Part shown: one piece after another, positions 22,831-31,117 of the stretch
How positions within the stretch are numbered: position 1 is the stretch's first letter
How the letters are laid out: each line of letters begins with the position of its first letter
DNA from: Oscillospiraceae bacterium
GTDB lineage: Bacteria; Bacillota; Clostridia; Oscillospirales; Oscillospiraceae
DNA length: 64,000 nucleotides
NCBI GenBank assembly: GCA_015067615.1
Contig: SVMD01000003.1
Span: 124,001 to 188,000 of the forward strand
Direction of reading: 5' to 3'
Notes under the pieces: generated by a model
Database searches by the model: none
Seen by the model: only the letters and a program-made list of their open reading frames with translations
What the model was told of the DNA's origin: nothing
Position numbers and translations under genes: made by a program

Positions 22831-23634
22831 ATGATTAACTGGTTCGAAATGCTGATGGCCACCGCCGCCACCGCACTGACCGCCAGCCTGATCCCCGCCG
22901 TTCTGATCCTGGTCATCGGCATCGTGGTCATCAAGCTGGTCAACAAGATCGTAAAAACCGCACTGAACAAGACCAAGCTGGAGAAGGCTGCCCACAGCCT
23001 GATTCTCAGCGTTTGCAACGTGGCCCTGTACATCATTCTGGGCCTGATCGTTGCCACCAAGCTGGGCATCGATGTCACCTCCATCGTGGCTCTGGCTTCC
23101 GTCCTGACCCTGGCCCTGTCCCTGGCTCTGCAGAACATGGTGTCCAATGTCATCGGCGGCTTTACCATCCTGTCCACCACTCCCTTCCACTCCGGTGACT
23201 ATGTGGAGATCGCAGGCCAGGCCGGTACCGTCACCGAGATCAACATGAGCTACACCAAGCTGACCACCCCCGACAACAAGCTGATCTCCATCCCCAACTC
23301 CGCTGTGGTTGCCGCCCAGATCGTCAACTACTCCGCCGAGTCCCTGCGCCGCGTGGATGTGAATGTGTCTGCCTCCTATGACTGCGCAATGCAGGATGTG
23401 ATCGGTGCCCTGTGCGCTGCCGGTGTTGTGGACAAGGCTCTGTCCGATCCCGCTCCCTTCGCAGGCGTCACCGCCTATGGCGACAGCGCCATCAACTACA
23501 CCCTCCGGGTCTGGTGCAACAGCGCCGACTACTGGGATGTGTTCTTCGCCGTGAACCAGAATGTGAAGAAGATCTTCGACGAGCGCGGCATCGCCATGAC
23601 CTACCCCCACCTGAACGTCCATCTGGACAAGTAA
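22831..23634 (+). CDS. mscS: Small-conductance mechanosensitive channel (MscS family)
   Basis: A 267-residue MscS-type channel that should open on membrane tension during osmotic downshock. Three predicted TM segments lie at residues about 10-35, 55-78 and 82-110. The pore helix is the Gly/Ala-rich ASVLTLALSLALQNMVSNVI, followed by the beta domain (PFHSGDYVEIAGQAGTVTEI, TPDNKLISIPNS). Length fits the minimal MscS form. RBS AAAGGAGAAATT. It is divergent from the two-component system and shares its control region, so it may be a target. Confidence 0.95.
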   Translation: MINWFEMLMATAATALTASLIPAVLILVIGIVVIKLVNKIVKTALNKTKLEKAAHSLILSVCNVALYIILGLIVATKLGIDVTSIVALASVLTLALSLALQNMVSNVIGGFTILSTTPFHSGDYVEIAGQAGTVTEINMSYTKLTTPDNKLISIPNSAVVAAQIVNYSAESLRRVDVNVSASYDCAMQDVIGALCAAGVVDKALSDPAPFAGVTAYGDSAINYTLRVWCNSADYWDVFFAVNQNVKKIFDERGIAMTYPHLNVHLDK

Positions 23635-23644
23635 GACAACTGTT

Positions 23645-23673
23645 AAACGGCCGCCCTTCCGGGCGGCCGTTTT
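23645..23673 (+). terminator. mscS terminator
   Basis: A 12-bp stem AAACGGCCGCCC / GGGCGGCCGTTT with a TTCC loop, 10 bases after the stop. Confidence 0.9.
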
Positions 23674-23682
23674 CTTCGGTTG

Positions 23683-23934
23683 TCAGAACAGTTCCAGCAG
23701 CGCAAGCAGCGCGATTCCCGGCACACCCAGGATGCCGGATACCAGCACCGTTACGGTATTGATGGGGATGACCAGTCCTGTAAAGCCCGCAGCCCCGTTG
23801 AGAAGCCACAGGCTCGCAAAGCCGCCCAGGGCGTTGAGGGCCAGCTTGAAGAACCATTTCATGGGTGCAAACAGCAGCCGCACCGCAAGGAAGGCAAACA
23901 GAACAGGTATGGCAACCGCAATCAGTTTTTCCAT
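23683..23934 (-). CDS. bofA: Pro-sigma-K processing inhibitor BofA family protein
   Basis: An 83-residue, two- to three-TM protein of the BofA family. LALNALGGFASLWLLNGAAG followed by IPINTVTVLVSGILGVPGIALLAL is the family signature. In Bacillus, BofA inhibits the SpoIVFB protease until late sporulation; in clostridia the family is conserved but its role is less certain. ATG 23934 has GGAGGAATATC upstream and is preferred to 23970. The gene supports a spore-forming host. Confidence 0.9.
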   Translation of the reverse strand: MEKLIAVAIPVLFAFLAVRLLFAPMKWFFKLALNALGGFASLWLLNGAAGFTGLVIPINTVTVLVSGILGVPGIALLALLELF

Positions 23935-24136
23935 GATATTCCTCCGTTTAATTTGGCGTTCACCGGGCAAAATGATGGTGGACAGCAGCGGAACCGGACG
24001 CGCGGTACTTCGTGACGACGCGGAACCGAATCCCCGATTCCATGTCTGCAGTCAAGTGTGTCACCGGGTTTGATGCGAAAAAGGGGTGAGAAAGGTACAG
24101 CTCACTCCTACATAATGCCACACTATAGCTGAAAAT

Positions 24137-24177
24137 AAACGAAAACCGAAGCGGAAACAGCTTCGGTTTTCGTTTTT
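24137..24177 (-). terminator. ridA terminator (probably bidirectional)
   Basis: A 15-bp stem AAACGAAAACCGAAGC / GCTTCGGTTTTCGTTT with A-rich and T-rich flanks, ten bases after the ridA stop codon. Nothing else is recognised between bofA and ridA (23935-24186). Confidence 0.9.
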
Positions 24178-24186
24178 CCTCTGAAC

Positions 24187-24555
24187 TTAAGCCTCGGCGA
24201 TGGCTTCGATCTCGCACAGAACGCCCTTGGGCAGGGTCTTCACTGCCACGCAGCTTCTGGCGGGCTTGGAGATGAAATACTTGGCATAGACCTCGTTGAA
24301 TGCAGCAAAATCGCCCATATCTGCCAGGAAGCAGGTGGTCTTGAATACCTTTTCAAAGCCGCTGCCGGCAGCTTCCAGGATAGCGCCCACGTTCTTGCAG
24401 CTCTGCTCAGCCTGGGCAGCGATGCCCTCGGGCACAGCGCCGGTGGCGGGATCCACAGGGATCTGACCGGAGGTGTAGATGAAACCGTTGACAACAAAGC
24501 CCTGGGAGTAGGGGCCGATGGCGCCGGGAGCGTTGGTGGTGGCGATTACTTTCAT
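24187..24555 (-). CDS. ridA: RidA-family enamine/imine deaminase
   Basis: A 122-residue RidA (YjgF/YER057c) protein that hydrolyses reactive enamine/imine intermediates from pyridoxal-phosphate enzymes. The segments NAPGAIGPYSQG, TSGQIPVDPATG, CFLADMGDFAAFNEVY and the terminal arginine-containing KPARSCVAVKTLPKGVLCEIEA match the family, including the catalytic Arg. Length is exact. RBS AGAGGGTATTTACT. It is likely monocistronic. Confidence 0.96.
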   Translation of the reverse strand: MKVIATTNAPGAIGPYSQGFVVNGFIYTSGQIPVDPATGAVPEGIAAQAEQSCKNVGAILEAAGSGFEKVFKTTCFLADMGDFAAFNEVYAKYFISKPARSCVAVKTLPKGVLCEIEAIAEA

Positions 24556-24595
24556 AGTAAATACCCTCTTTCTGTTGTGATGGTATTATTTTACA

Positions 24596-25216
24596 TTACC
24601 GAATGAAATTTGTAAAGGTGGTTCTCTCTTTTTCGGGAATTCCGTAGGCTTCCTTACCCAGGGCGATGGACTTCATCAGGAAGGTCATGTTCCTTGCCAG
24701 GGTCCGCATACCCTGCATGCCCTCGATATCCTGCTCCGCTTCTCCGGGGGCGCTGCCGTGGAGGGAATTCCAGTACTGGCCGGAGGTGATAGGCATACCG
24801 GAGATGCCGAAGAACTTGTTCATCTCGTCGTAAGTGGCAGACAATCCGCCCCGGCGGGCAACGCAGACAGAGGCGCCCACCTTCATGGTCTTGTTGATGC
24901 CGAAGGTGGAGTAGAACAGCCGCTGGACGAAGGCCATCAAAGTGGCGTTGGCGGAGGCATAGTACACCGGGCTTCCCAACACAATGCCGTCGGCCTCAGC
25001 AAGCTTCGGTGCCACCTCGTTGACCAGATCATCGAACACGCACTTGCCCAGCTGGAAGCACTGGCGGCAGCCGATACAGCCCCGGATGGGCAGATGGCCC
25101 ACGTGGATGATCTCCACCTCCACCCCCTCTTCCAGAAAGGTCTTTTCCATTTCCTTCAGGGCCGCGGCGGTGTTGCCGTTGGCTCTGGGAGAGCCGTTGA
25201 GCATCAGAACTTTCAT
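24596..25216 (-). CDS. Flavodoxin-fold NAD(P)H-dependent FMN reductase / iron-sulfur flavoprotein
   Basis: A 206-residue flavodoxin-fold protein. The FMN phosphate loop is GSPRANGNTA (residues 8-17). A cysteine cluster, GCIGCRQCFQLGKC (about 46-59), resembles the 4Fe-4S site of archaeal/clostridial iron-sulfur flavoproteins. The LGSPVYYASANA segment is the second FMN-binding loop. It probably shuttles electrons in the cytoplasm; partners are unknown. RBS AGGAGGTAATATTT. It has no close operon partner (40 bases from ridA, which is read in the same direction). Confidence 0.9.
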   Translation of the reverse strand: MKVLMLNGSPRANGNTAAALKEMEKTFLEEGVEVEIIHVGHLPIRGCIGCRQCFQLGKCVFDDLVNEVAPKLAEADGIVLGSPVYYASANATLMAFVQRLFYSTFGINKTMKVGASVCVARRGGLSATYDEMNKFFGISGMPITSGQYWNSLHGSAPGEAEQDIEGMQGMRTLARNMTFLMKSIALGKEAYGIPEKERTTFTNFIR

Positions 25217-25288
25217 AAATATTACCTCCTAAACAGTTTGGATGGTCTTATTCTAACAGCCGGTAGTTACTCCCGGTCAAGCGTTTTT

Positions 25289-26566
25289 TTACGATATTGT
25301 CAGCTTTCGGCAGGCAGCGGCCAGATCCCGCAATGTGGAGCAGGAGATCATGGTGACCACGGAAGAAAACTCCTGGGCGGAGCGGATGAATTTCCACTTG
25401 CCCTCAGGGATGGGATTCAGAATGATCACCTTGCCCGCCTGGCGTTTGGCCTCCTCGATAGCCTTCAGGGCCCGGCGCTGGCCGGTGGTCTTGGTATCAG
25501 ACAGGATCAGCAGCGTGGTGGCATCTGTCAGGGGGGATGGTTTCCATTTCATCAGCTTTTCCAGGGCCAGTCCCAGGTCGGTGCCCCGGCCATACAGGCC
25601 GCTGCGGCGGACATAATCCCGGAACAGATCCATGTTCTGAAGACTAAATGCATCTGCCTCATGGAGCCCCTCAGAGAAAAGGAACACCCGGGAGGCATCC
25701 GACACCTGATTCAGGCTCTGGATGAACCGGAGGGCGAACTCGGAAAACTGCACCATGGAGCCGGACACATCGCACAGCAGCACCAGCCGCTTGCGCCGCT
25801 GGCGCTTTTTCTTATATTTCAGGGTGTACAGGCTGCCGCCGGTTTCCAGACCCTTGCGGATGGTCCGGCGGAAATCCAGCTGGCTGCCCCGGCCGCCCCG
25901 CTTCCGCTTTGCGGACAGCTCGCCGTTGATCTGGCGGGTGATGCCCTGGATCAGGGTGATGGCTTTGGGAATCTCCGTGTCCTTAAACCGGGAGATGTCC
26001 CGGTACAGAAGCCCCAGCTCCGGGTCCGCCTCCATGCCGCCGCTGCCCCCCTCCTCCATCCGAAGCTGCTTCTCCAGAATGGTCCGGGTGAACACGGAGT
26101 GGATGAAGTTGTCGTAAAGCCCCGGGTTCCGGGCGGCGGTTTCCTTGTATTTTTCCATGAAGTTCCGCAGCCGCTGCCGGTGTTCCTCGTCCATGGCTAC
26201 ATAGGTGCGCAGCTGCTCCTGGGTAAGCTCCATGGGTCTGCCGTTCAGCACCAGTTCCTGCTCCGCCCGGCGCTGCTGCCGCCGGATTTCCTCTTCAAAT
26301 TCTCTTTGACGTATGGCCTGCTCCCGGATGGTTTTCTCCGGCAGGAAGAAGCCGTCGAACACCCGGTCAAAGGCCACCTGCTCCTCCCGGGACTTGGCAT
26401 AAACCATCCGCAGGGCGGTTTTCACCTGCTCCCGGTCCTCCAATCCCAGCTCCATCAGCACCCGGCAGGCATCCGCCGTCTCCTGGGGGCTCACTGTCAG
26501 GCCCTCCAGGTGAAGCATACGGGAGAAGGCGGAGATTTTTTCCAGGTATACCGCCGGATCAGCCAT
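25289..26566 (-). CDS. VWA-domain (CoxE-like) protein
   Basis: A 425-residue cytoplasmic protein with a C-terminal von Willebrand A domain (residues about 240-425). The metal-ion-dependent adhesion site is DVSGSMVQFSE, followed by GTDLGLAL and ILSDTKTTG. The N-terminal half is helical and charged. MoxR-type AAA ATPases and VWA proteins pair in chaperone-like systems that insert metals or mature enzymes; the client here is unknown. The start overlaps the end of the MoxR gene by 8 bases, so they are coupled. Confidence 0.88.
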   Translation of the reverse strand: MADPAVYLEKISAFSRMLHLEGLTVSPQETADACRVLMELGLEDREQVKTALRMVYAKSREEQVAFDRVFDGFFLPEKTIREQAIRQREFEEEIRRQQRRAEQELVLNGRPMELTQEQLRTYVAMDEEHRQRLRNFMEKYKETAARNPGLYDNFIHSVFTRTILEKQLRMEEGGSGGMEADPELGLLYRDISRFKDTEIPKAITLIQGITRQINGELSAKRKRGGRGSQLDFRRTIRKGLETGGSLYTLKYKKKRQRRKRLVLLCDVSGSMVQFSEFALRFIQSLNQVSDASRVFLFSEGLHEADAFSLQNMDLFRDYVRRSGLYGRGTDLGLALEKLMKWKPSPLTDATTLLILSDTKTTGQRRALKAIEEAKRQAGKVIILNPIPEGKWKFIRSAQEFSSVVTMISCSTLRDLAAACRKLTIS

Positions 26567-27431
26567 GGGTATGCCCTCCGCAGTCGCACAGCTTCATTTT
26601 CGACATTTCCGCCATATCCTCCTTGTTTTTCAGCAGGAATCCGGCAGTGGTATGCAGCGTCTCAGGGGTCAGCTCCCGGATACCCAGGGCATCCAGGGCA
26701 GAGGCCCAGTCCAGGGTCTCGGCAATGGAGGGCTTTTTCAGAATGGCCTCATTGCCGCGCAGCTTCTGGACTGCCAGAGCCACCTGGGCCGCCAGCCGGT
26801 CATCCACATGAGGGAGCTTGGCCCGGAGGATCGCCAGTTCCTTCTCCATGTCGGGATATTCAATGTACAGATAGGCGCAGCGGCGGCGCAGAGCTTCGCT
26901 GAGGGGCCGTGCCCGGTTGGAGGTCAGCACCACGAAGGGGATGGATTTTGCCTGGATGGTGCCCACCTCGGGAATGGTCACCTGCATTTCGGACAGCAGT
27001 TCTAAGAGGAAGGCTTCAAATTCCTCGTCAGCCTTGTCGATCTCGTCGATGAGCAGCACCACTTCCCTTTCGGAACGGATGGATTTCAGCAGAGGGCGCT
27101 CCAGGAGGTATTCATCGGAAAACAGGCTCCGGGTCAGCTGGTCCTTGTCCTCGCTTCCCATATTCACCTGAATGGCCAGCAGCTGCTTCTGGTAGTTCCA
27201 CTCATACAGGGCCTTGCTCTCATCCAGCCCCTCGTAGCACTGCAGTCTCACCAGATCCCGGTCTAAACTTGACGCCATGACCTTGGCAATTTCCGTCTTG
27301 CCCACACCTGCGGCGCCCTCGATGAGCAAAGGACGGCCCAGGGTCAGGGCAACGGCCAGGACAGTGGCCATGGTGTTGTCGTATACATAATGACTTTCGT
27401 CCAGTTTCTGTTTCAGCTGTTCCAGATTCAT
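26559..27431 (-). CDS. MoxR-family AAA+ ATPase
   Basis: A 290-residue MoxR-type AAA+ ATPase. Walker A is GAAGVGKTEIAKV (residues about 39-51), Walker B LLIDEIDKADEE, sensor I FVVLTSNRARPLSEALRRRC with the arginine finger. A C-terminal helical lid follows. It likely remodels a client with the VWA protein encoded downstream. The C-terminal CDCGGHTHG tail is metal-binding in look. The gene is first in the pair; a terminal-repeat element (27513-27790) separates it from the Rnf-like operon. Confidence 0.92.
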   Translation of the reverse strand: MNLEQLKQKLDESHYVYDNTMATVLAVALTLGRPLLIEGAAGVGKTEIAKVMASSLDRDLVRLQCYEGLDESKALYEWNYQKQLLAIQVNMGSEDKDQLTRSLFSDEYLLERPLLKSIRSEREVVLLIDEIDKADEEFEAFLLELLSEMQVTIPEVGTIQAKSIPFVVLTSNRARPLSEALRRRCAYLYIEYPDMEKELAILRAKLPHVDDRLAAQVALAVQKLRGNEAILKKPSIAETLDWASALDALGIRELTPETLHTTAGFLLKNKEDMAEMSKMKLCDCGGHTHG

Positions 27432-27512
27432 AGATTTACCCCCTGTGGGTTTTTCTTTATCATAGCAGAAGAACGCCCAATTTACAACGCCGGGAAATAT
27501 GACTTTGTGACG

Positions 27513-27790
27513 GTAAATTATCGTTTACAGCAGCAGTGCCGATCAAAAGCAACCAGGTTCCGACAACTGTGTCATTGCGAGGAGCGAAGCGACGTGGCAA
27601 TCTCCAGTACAGTAGAAAGATTCTGTAAAGTACCAATTAACATCGTACATCATGGACTTTCGATGTTAAGCACCGTTTTTGATTACAAACCACGGTACAG
27701 GAGATTCCCACGGGCCTAAAGGCCCTCGGAATGACATACTTTTCTTGCCTGGTCGGATCAAATTTTCTACCAAGCCAAACGATAATTTAC
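27513..27790. repeat. Terminal-repeat element, core type 2
   Basis: A 278-base non-coding element bounded by GTAAATTATCGTTTAC and AAACGATAATTTAC. The core carries a 32-base sequence beginning GTCATTGCGAGGAGCGAAGC (27571-27602), whose reverse complement recurs in the element at 33390-33684. The core has no similarity to the CTCCC-hairpin cores of other elements with the same ends. Confidence 0.8.
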
Positions 27791-27838
27791 CACACCAATC
27801 AGAAAAAATCGCCGCAGCTTATGCTGCGGCGATCTTTC

Positions 27839-28267
27839 TTAAAACATACCCATCAGGCACTGGGAGGCCAGGTACAGGCCCACCGCGCTCACAACGGGGG
27901 CCAGCTTTGCGCTGGGGCCGGTGGAGATCCGGTCGGCCATGGATGTAAACAGCCAGGTGGTGACCGTGAAGGTGATGCAGCCCTTCACGCCCAGCCACAG
28001 GGCATCAGAGAGGGCGGCGAAGCCTGCGGCATAGGGCAGCAGTGCAAAACTCAGGAAGGCAAACACCGGGATGCAGATGTAGCACCGGGGCGCATCCTTG
28101 ACAATATAGTGGTCCACCACCAGCGCGATCAGGGAGATCAGCACCAGATTGGGGATTCCGAAGCCGGGGAACACCAGCACAGGGCAGATGGCCCGGGCGA
28201 TGACCAGGACCAGCAGGGCGATGGTAAACACCACAGCCAGGAGGGTATTCAGCATATATTTTTTCAT
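27839..28267 (-). CDS. 142-residue membrane protein at end of Rnf-like operon
   Basis: An unassigned integral membrane protein with four predicted TM segments. It occupies the place where rnfE-rnfA-rnfB would follow rnfG. It is too short for RnfA or RnfE (about 190-210 residues). Cys28 lies in ARAICPVLV, which resembles the CP motif after TM1 in RnfA/RnfE, and Cys97 lies in a later TM; those families bind a 2Fe-2S cluster with paired membrane cysteines. Cys62 and Cys65 form RCYIC. RBS GGAGGTTAAGTC precedes ATG 28267, four bases after the rnfG stop. A role in passing electrons through the membrane is inferred from context only. Confidence 0.8.
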   Translation of the reverse strand: MKKYMLNTLLAVVFTIALLVLVIARAICPVLVFPGFGIPNLVLISLIALVVDHYIVKDAPRCYICIPVFAFLSFALLPYAAGFAALSDALWLGVKGCITFTVTTWLFTSMADRISTGPSAKLAPVVSAVGLYLASQCLMGMF

Positions 28268-28270
28268 GAC

Positions 28271-28864
28271 TTAACCTCCCCAGGAAGTGGCGCCGGAGGA
28301 CACATCCGCGCCGGTGACGTAGCCAACGGCGGAGCTGACGCACCGGGCAATGGCCTTGGAGGTGACGGTGGCGCCGGTGATGCCGTCCACGTAGGTTTCC
28401 TCGCCGGTGGCAGCCTCCCCGGTGGCGCCGGAGAAGGCGTCGGCACCGGGCGCGCCGATGGCAAAGGAGCCGGTCTTATTCAGGAACTGGGCCAGGAAAT
28501 CCGTATCGGACAAAGCATTGGCGCCCAGGCCCAGGGTTTCGGACAGGTCCCGAACCACAACGCCGGTGACCTTTCCCTCGGTGGACACGCCCACCAGGAC
28601 GGTGATGTCCCCGGCATAGCCGTAGGTCTTGGTTTCGATCACATAGCCGATGTCGGCCTTGTGGACGGAGACGATATTGGCATCCTCGCCGGAGTAGGGC
28701 TCCACGGTAAATTCTTCCGCCCCGGGGAGCATCATCTTCAGATCCTTCAGATGCCAGCCGTGATAGTTCTCCAGATACATGGGGAACGTAAGCATGGTCA
28801 CGCCAAAGAGCAGTCCGGCGCAGAGGATAATGGCAAGAATGGGAATCAGAATGGACTTTTTCAT
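28271..28864 (-). CDS. rnfG: RnfG-like FMN-binding subunit
   Basis: A 197-residue RnfG/NqrC-type protein with one N-terminal TM anchor (residues about 5-25) and an extracytoplasmic FMN-binding domain. The segment SGATGE...DGITGATVTSKAI contains the S/TGATxxT flavinylation motif; the second copy (TGATVT) best fits covalent FMN attachment by ApbE. An alternative SGAT lies about 20 residues earlier. ATG 28864 overlaps the rnfD stop (ATGA) and gives the anchor, so it is preferred to the long frame at 28996. Confidence 0.9.
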   Translation of the reverse strand: MKKSILIPILAIILCAGLLFGVTMLTFPMYLENYHGWHLKDLKMMLPGAEEFTVEPYSGEDANIVSVHKADIGYVIETKTYGYAGDITVLVGVSTEGKVTGVVVRDLSETLGLGANALSDTDFLAQFLNKTGSFAIGAPGADAFSGATGEAATGEETYVDGITGATVTSKAIARCVSSAVGYVTGADVSSGATSWGG

Positions 28865-29802
28865 GCCTTGTACTCCCCCTTTCCGGTACCGAAACGGCGC
28901 ATAGCCGTGTGGCGGTCGATGAACCAGACGAAGGCGTTCATGATCAGGATGGCGTAGGTGACGCCCTCGGGGAACAGGCCGAAGTAGCGGAAGCACACGG
29001 TCAGGACGCCGCAGCCGATGCCGTAGATCACCTGGCCCACGGGCGTGGCGGGAGAGGTAGCATAGTCAGTGGCCATGAAGATGGCACCCAGCATCACGCC
29101 GCCGGACAGCAGAGAATAGAGCATCCAGCTGACCGGGTCGCCGGTCTTGGAGAAGATCAGTGTCACCAGAGCCACGGTGCCCAGGTAGGCGGCAGGGATC
29201 CGGATGGAGATGACCTTCCGGTACAGAAGGTAGCAGCCGCCGATGAGCAGCGCCAGGGAGGAAACCTCGCCGATGGTGCCGGGGCAGCGGCCCACAAACA
29301 TCTGGCCGATGGTTTCGGTGGGCAGGGCGGACATGACCATGTGGTGCAGAGGGGTGGCGGCGGTGACGCCGTCCAGGCCCATATACCGGGTCAGGCCCAC
29401 AGGGTAAATCAGCAGCATGAATGCCCGGGCTGCCAGGGCGGGGTTGAAGATATTCTGGCCCAGGCCGCCGCAGAGGGCCTTGATGAAGATAATGGCGAAC
29501 ACATCGCCCACCAGGACCAGCCAGTAGGGCACGGTGGCAGGCAGAGTCATGGCCAACAGCAGGCCCGTGACCATGGCAGAGCCGTCGGCGACGGTGTTGC
29601 GGGTTTTGGTCAGCTGGGCATACAGCCACTCCGCCACCACGCAGGTGCTGACGCTCAGCAGCGCCACAAACAGCGCCCGGGGGCCCTGGAAGGCGGCGCC
29701 CACCGCCAGACCGGGCAGCAGGGCCAGCACCACATCCAGCATGATCCGGTTGGTCCGGAAATTGCCCCGGATGTGGGGAGAGGAAGCAACCGTCAGATTC
29801 AT
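28861..29802 (-). CDS. rnfD: RnfD-like membrane subunit
   Basis: A 313-residue polytopic protein (about nine to ten TM segments) of the RnfD/NqrB family. Family motifs include NIFNPALAARAFMLLIYP and the expected flavin site GLDGVTAATPLHHM. Here the usual S/TGAT reads TAAT, with the Thr retained. MATDYATSPATPVGQVIYG near the C-terminus is also typical. It should bind FMN and carry electrons in the membrane. It is coupled by ATGA overlaps to rnfC upstream and rnfG downstream. Confidence 0.94.
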   Translation of the reverse strand: MNLTVASSPHIRGNFRTNRIMLDVVLALLPGLAVGAAFQGPRALFVALLSVSTCVVAEWLYAQLTKTRNTVADGSAMVTGLLLAMTLPATVPYWLVLVGDVFAIIFIKALCGGLGQNIFNPALAARAFMLLIYPVGLTRYMGLDGVTAATPLHHMVMSALPTETIGQMFVGRCPGTIGEVSSLALLIGGCYLLYRKVISIRIPAAYLGTVALVTLIFSKTGDPVSWMLYSLLSGGVMLGAIFMATDYATSPATPVGQVIYGIGCGVLTVCFRYFGLFPEGVTYAILIMNAFVWFIDRHTAMRRFGTGKGEYKA

Positions 29803-31103
29803 TTTGCATTTGCCTCCCTTACCATTTGTTTACCCTTGCGGAAGGTTTCCACCAGGGGCAGCTTGCCGGGACAGGTGAAGGCGCAGCTGCCGCACTCCAT
29901 GCAGTCCAGGACATTCAGGCGCTTCAGTTCCTCCACACGGCCCGCCTTCTGGAAGCGGTACATGTAAAGGGGCTGCAGCCGCATGGGGCACACGGCAACG
30001 CACTTGCCGCAGCGCAGGCACACGGGGTTTTCGGCGGCGCCGTTCACGTCCTTCAGCAGGCACAGAACGGAGTTGGTTGCCTTAACAACCGGTACATTCA
30101 GGTCGCTCTGGGCGACACCCATCATGGGACCGCCGGAGATGACACGCTCGGTCTTGTCGTGAAGGCAGCCGGCCACTTCGATCAGATCGTGGAAAGAGGT
30201 GCCGATGGGCACCAGGAAGTTCTGGGGCTCGGCGATGGCCTCGCCGGAAACGGTGACGATCCGCTTGGTCAGGGGTAGTCCCAGGCATACCGCCCGGTAG
30301 ATGGAGGCAAAGGTGGACACATTGAACACGGCGCAGCCTACGCTCACCGGCAGCTGGCCGGGCTTTACTTCCCGGCGGGTCACGGACTGGATCAGCTGCT
30401 TCTCCGCACCCTGGGGGTACATGGTGGGCAGCACCACCAGCTCGATATCGGGAAATTCCCTGTGCAGAGATCTGACCTTTTCAATGGCCTCGATCTTATT
30501 GTCCTCCACGGCCAGTACCACCCGGCCGGGATTCAGGAGCCGCTTCAGGATCCGCATGCCCTGGAGCACATCCTCGGCAGCAGTGCGGAGCATAAAATCG
30601 TCTGCGGTGATGTAGGGCTCGCACTCGCAGGCATTGGCAATGAGGGTGTCCACATTGCCCATAGCGGAAAGGGCCTTGACGTTGCCGGGGAAGGCAGCGC
30701 CGCCCATACCCACGATGCCGGCCTCCCGGATTCTGTGGAGAATTTCGTCGTTGGTCAGGTTATCCAGATCGGCTTCCGCCGCGGGAACGGCTTCGTTCTT
30801 GCCGTCGTTTTCAATGACCACTGCCAGCACCTGACGGCCGGACACATGGGGCCGGGGCTCCACGGCCACGACGGTGCCGGAGACGGAGGCATGGACAGGA
30901 ACGCACAGGCCCTCGCCGTCGCCGATCTTCTGGCCCACCAGAACCCGGTCGCCCACGGCAACCAGGGGCGTACAGGGCGCACCGATATGCTGCACCATGG
31001 GGATCACCACCTGCAAAGGGCAGATGGTACGGAAATCCGTGATCCGGGTGGACATTTCCTTGTTGTATTTGGGGTGAATACCGCCAAAAAACAGCTTTTT
31101 CAT
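29799..31103 (-). CDS. rnfC: RnfC-like iron-sulfur/flavin subunit
   Basis: A 434-residue RnfC. It has an N-terminal biotinyl/lipoyl-like region, a flavin/NADH-binding Rossmann part (GIVGMGGAAFPGNVKA), the conserved NACECEPYITADD, and two C-terminal 4Fe-4S motifs (CLRCGKCVAVCP and CMECGSCAFTCP). This is the cytoplasmic entry subunit that takes electrons from NADH or ferredoxin in Rnf complexes. RBS GAGGTGAAAGA. Rnf normally also has RnfB as the ferredoxin subunit; none is encoded here, so the electron donor may differ. Confidence 0.96.
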   Translation of the reverse strand: MKKLFFGGIHPKYNKEMSTRITDFRTICPLQVVIPMVQHIGAPCTPLVAVGDRVLVGQKIGDGEGLCVPVHASVSGTVVAVEPRPHVSGRQVLAVVIENDGKNEAVPAAEADLDNLTNDEILHRIREAGIVGMGGAAFPGNVKALSAMGNVDTLIANACECEPYITADDFMLRTAAEDVLQGMRILKRLLNPGRVVLAVEDNKIEAIEKVRSLHREFPDIELVVLPTMYPQGAEKQLIQSVTRREVKPGQLPVSVGCAVFNVSTFASIYRAVCLGLPLTKRIVTVSGEAIAEPQNFLVPIGTSFHDLIEVAGCLHDKTERVISGGPMMGVAQSDLNVPVVKATNSVLCLLKDVNGAAENPVCLRCGKCVAVCPMRLQPLYMYRFQKAGRVEELKRLNVLDCMECGSCAFTCPGKLPLVETFRKGKQMVREANAK

Positions 31104-31117
31104 TCTTTCACCTCAAT

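Noticed and set aside
24758-26902. 714-codon plus-strand frame across the flavoprotein, VWA and MoxR genes
   Set aside because: It crosses three genes and their intergenic gaps on the opposite strand; all three have clear family motifs in their own frames.
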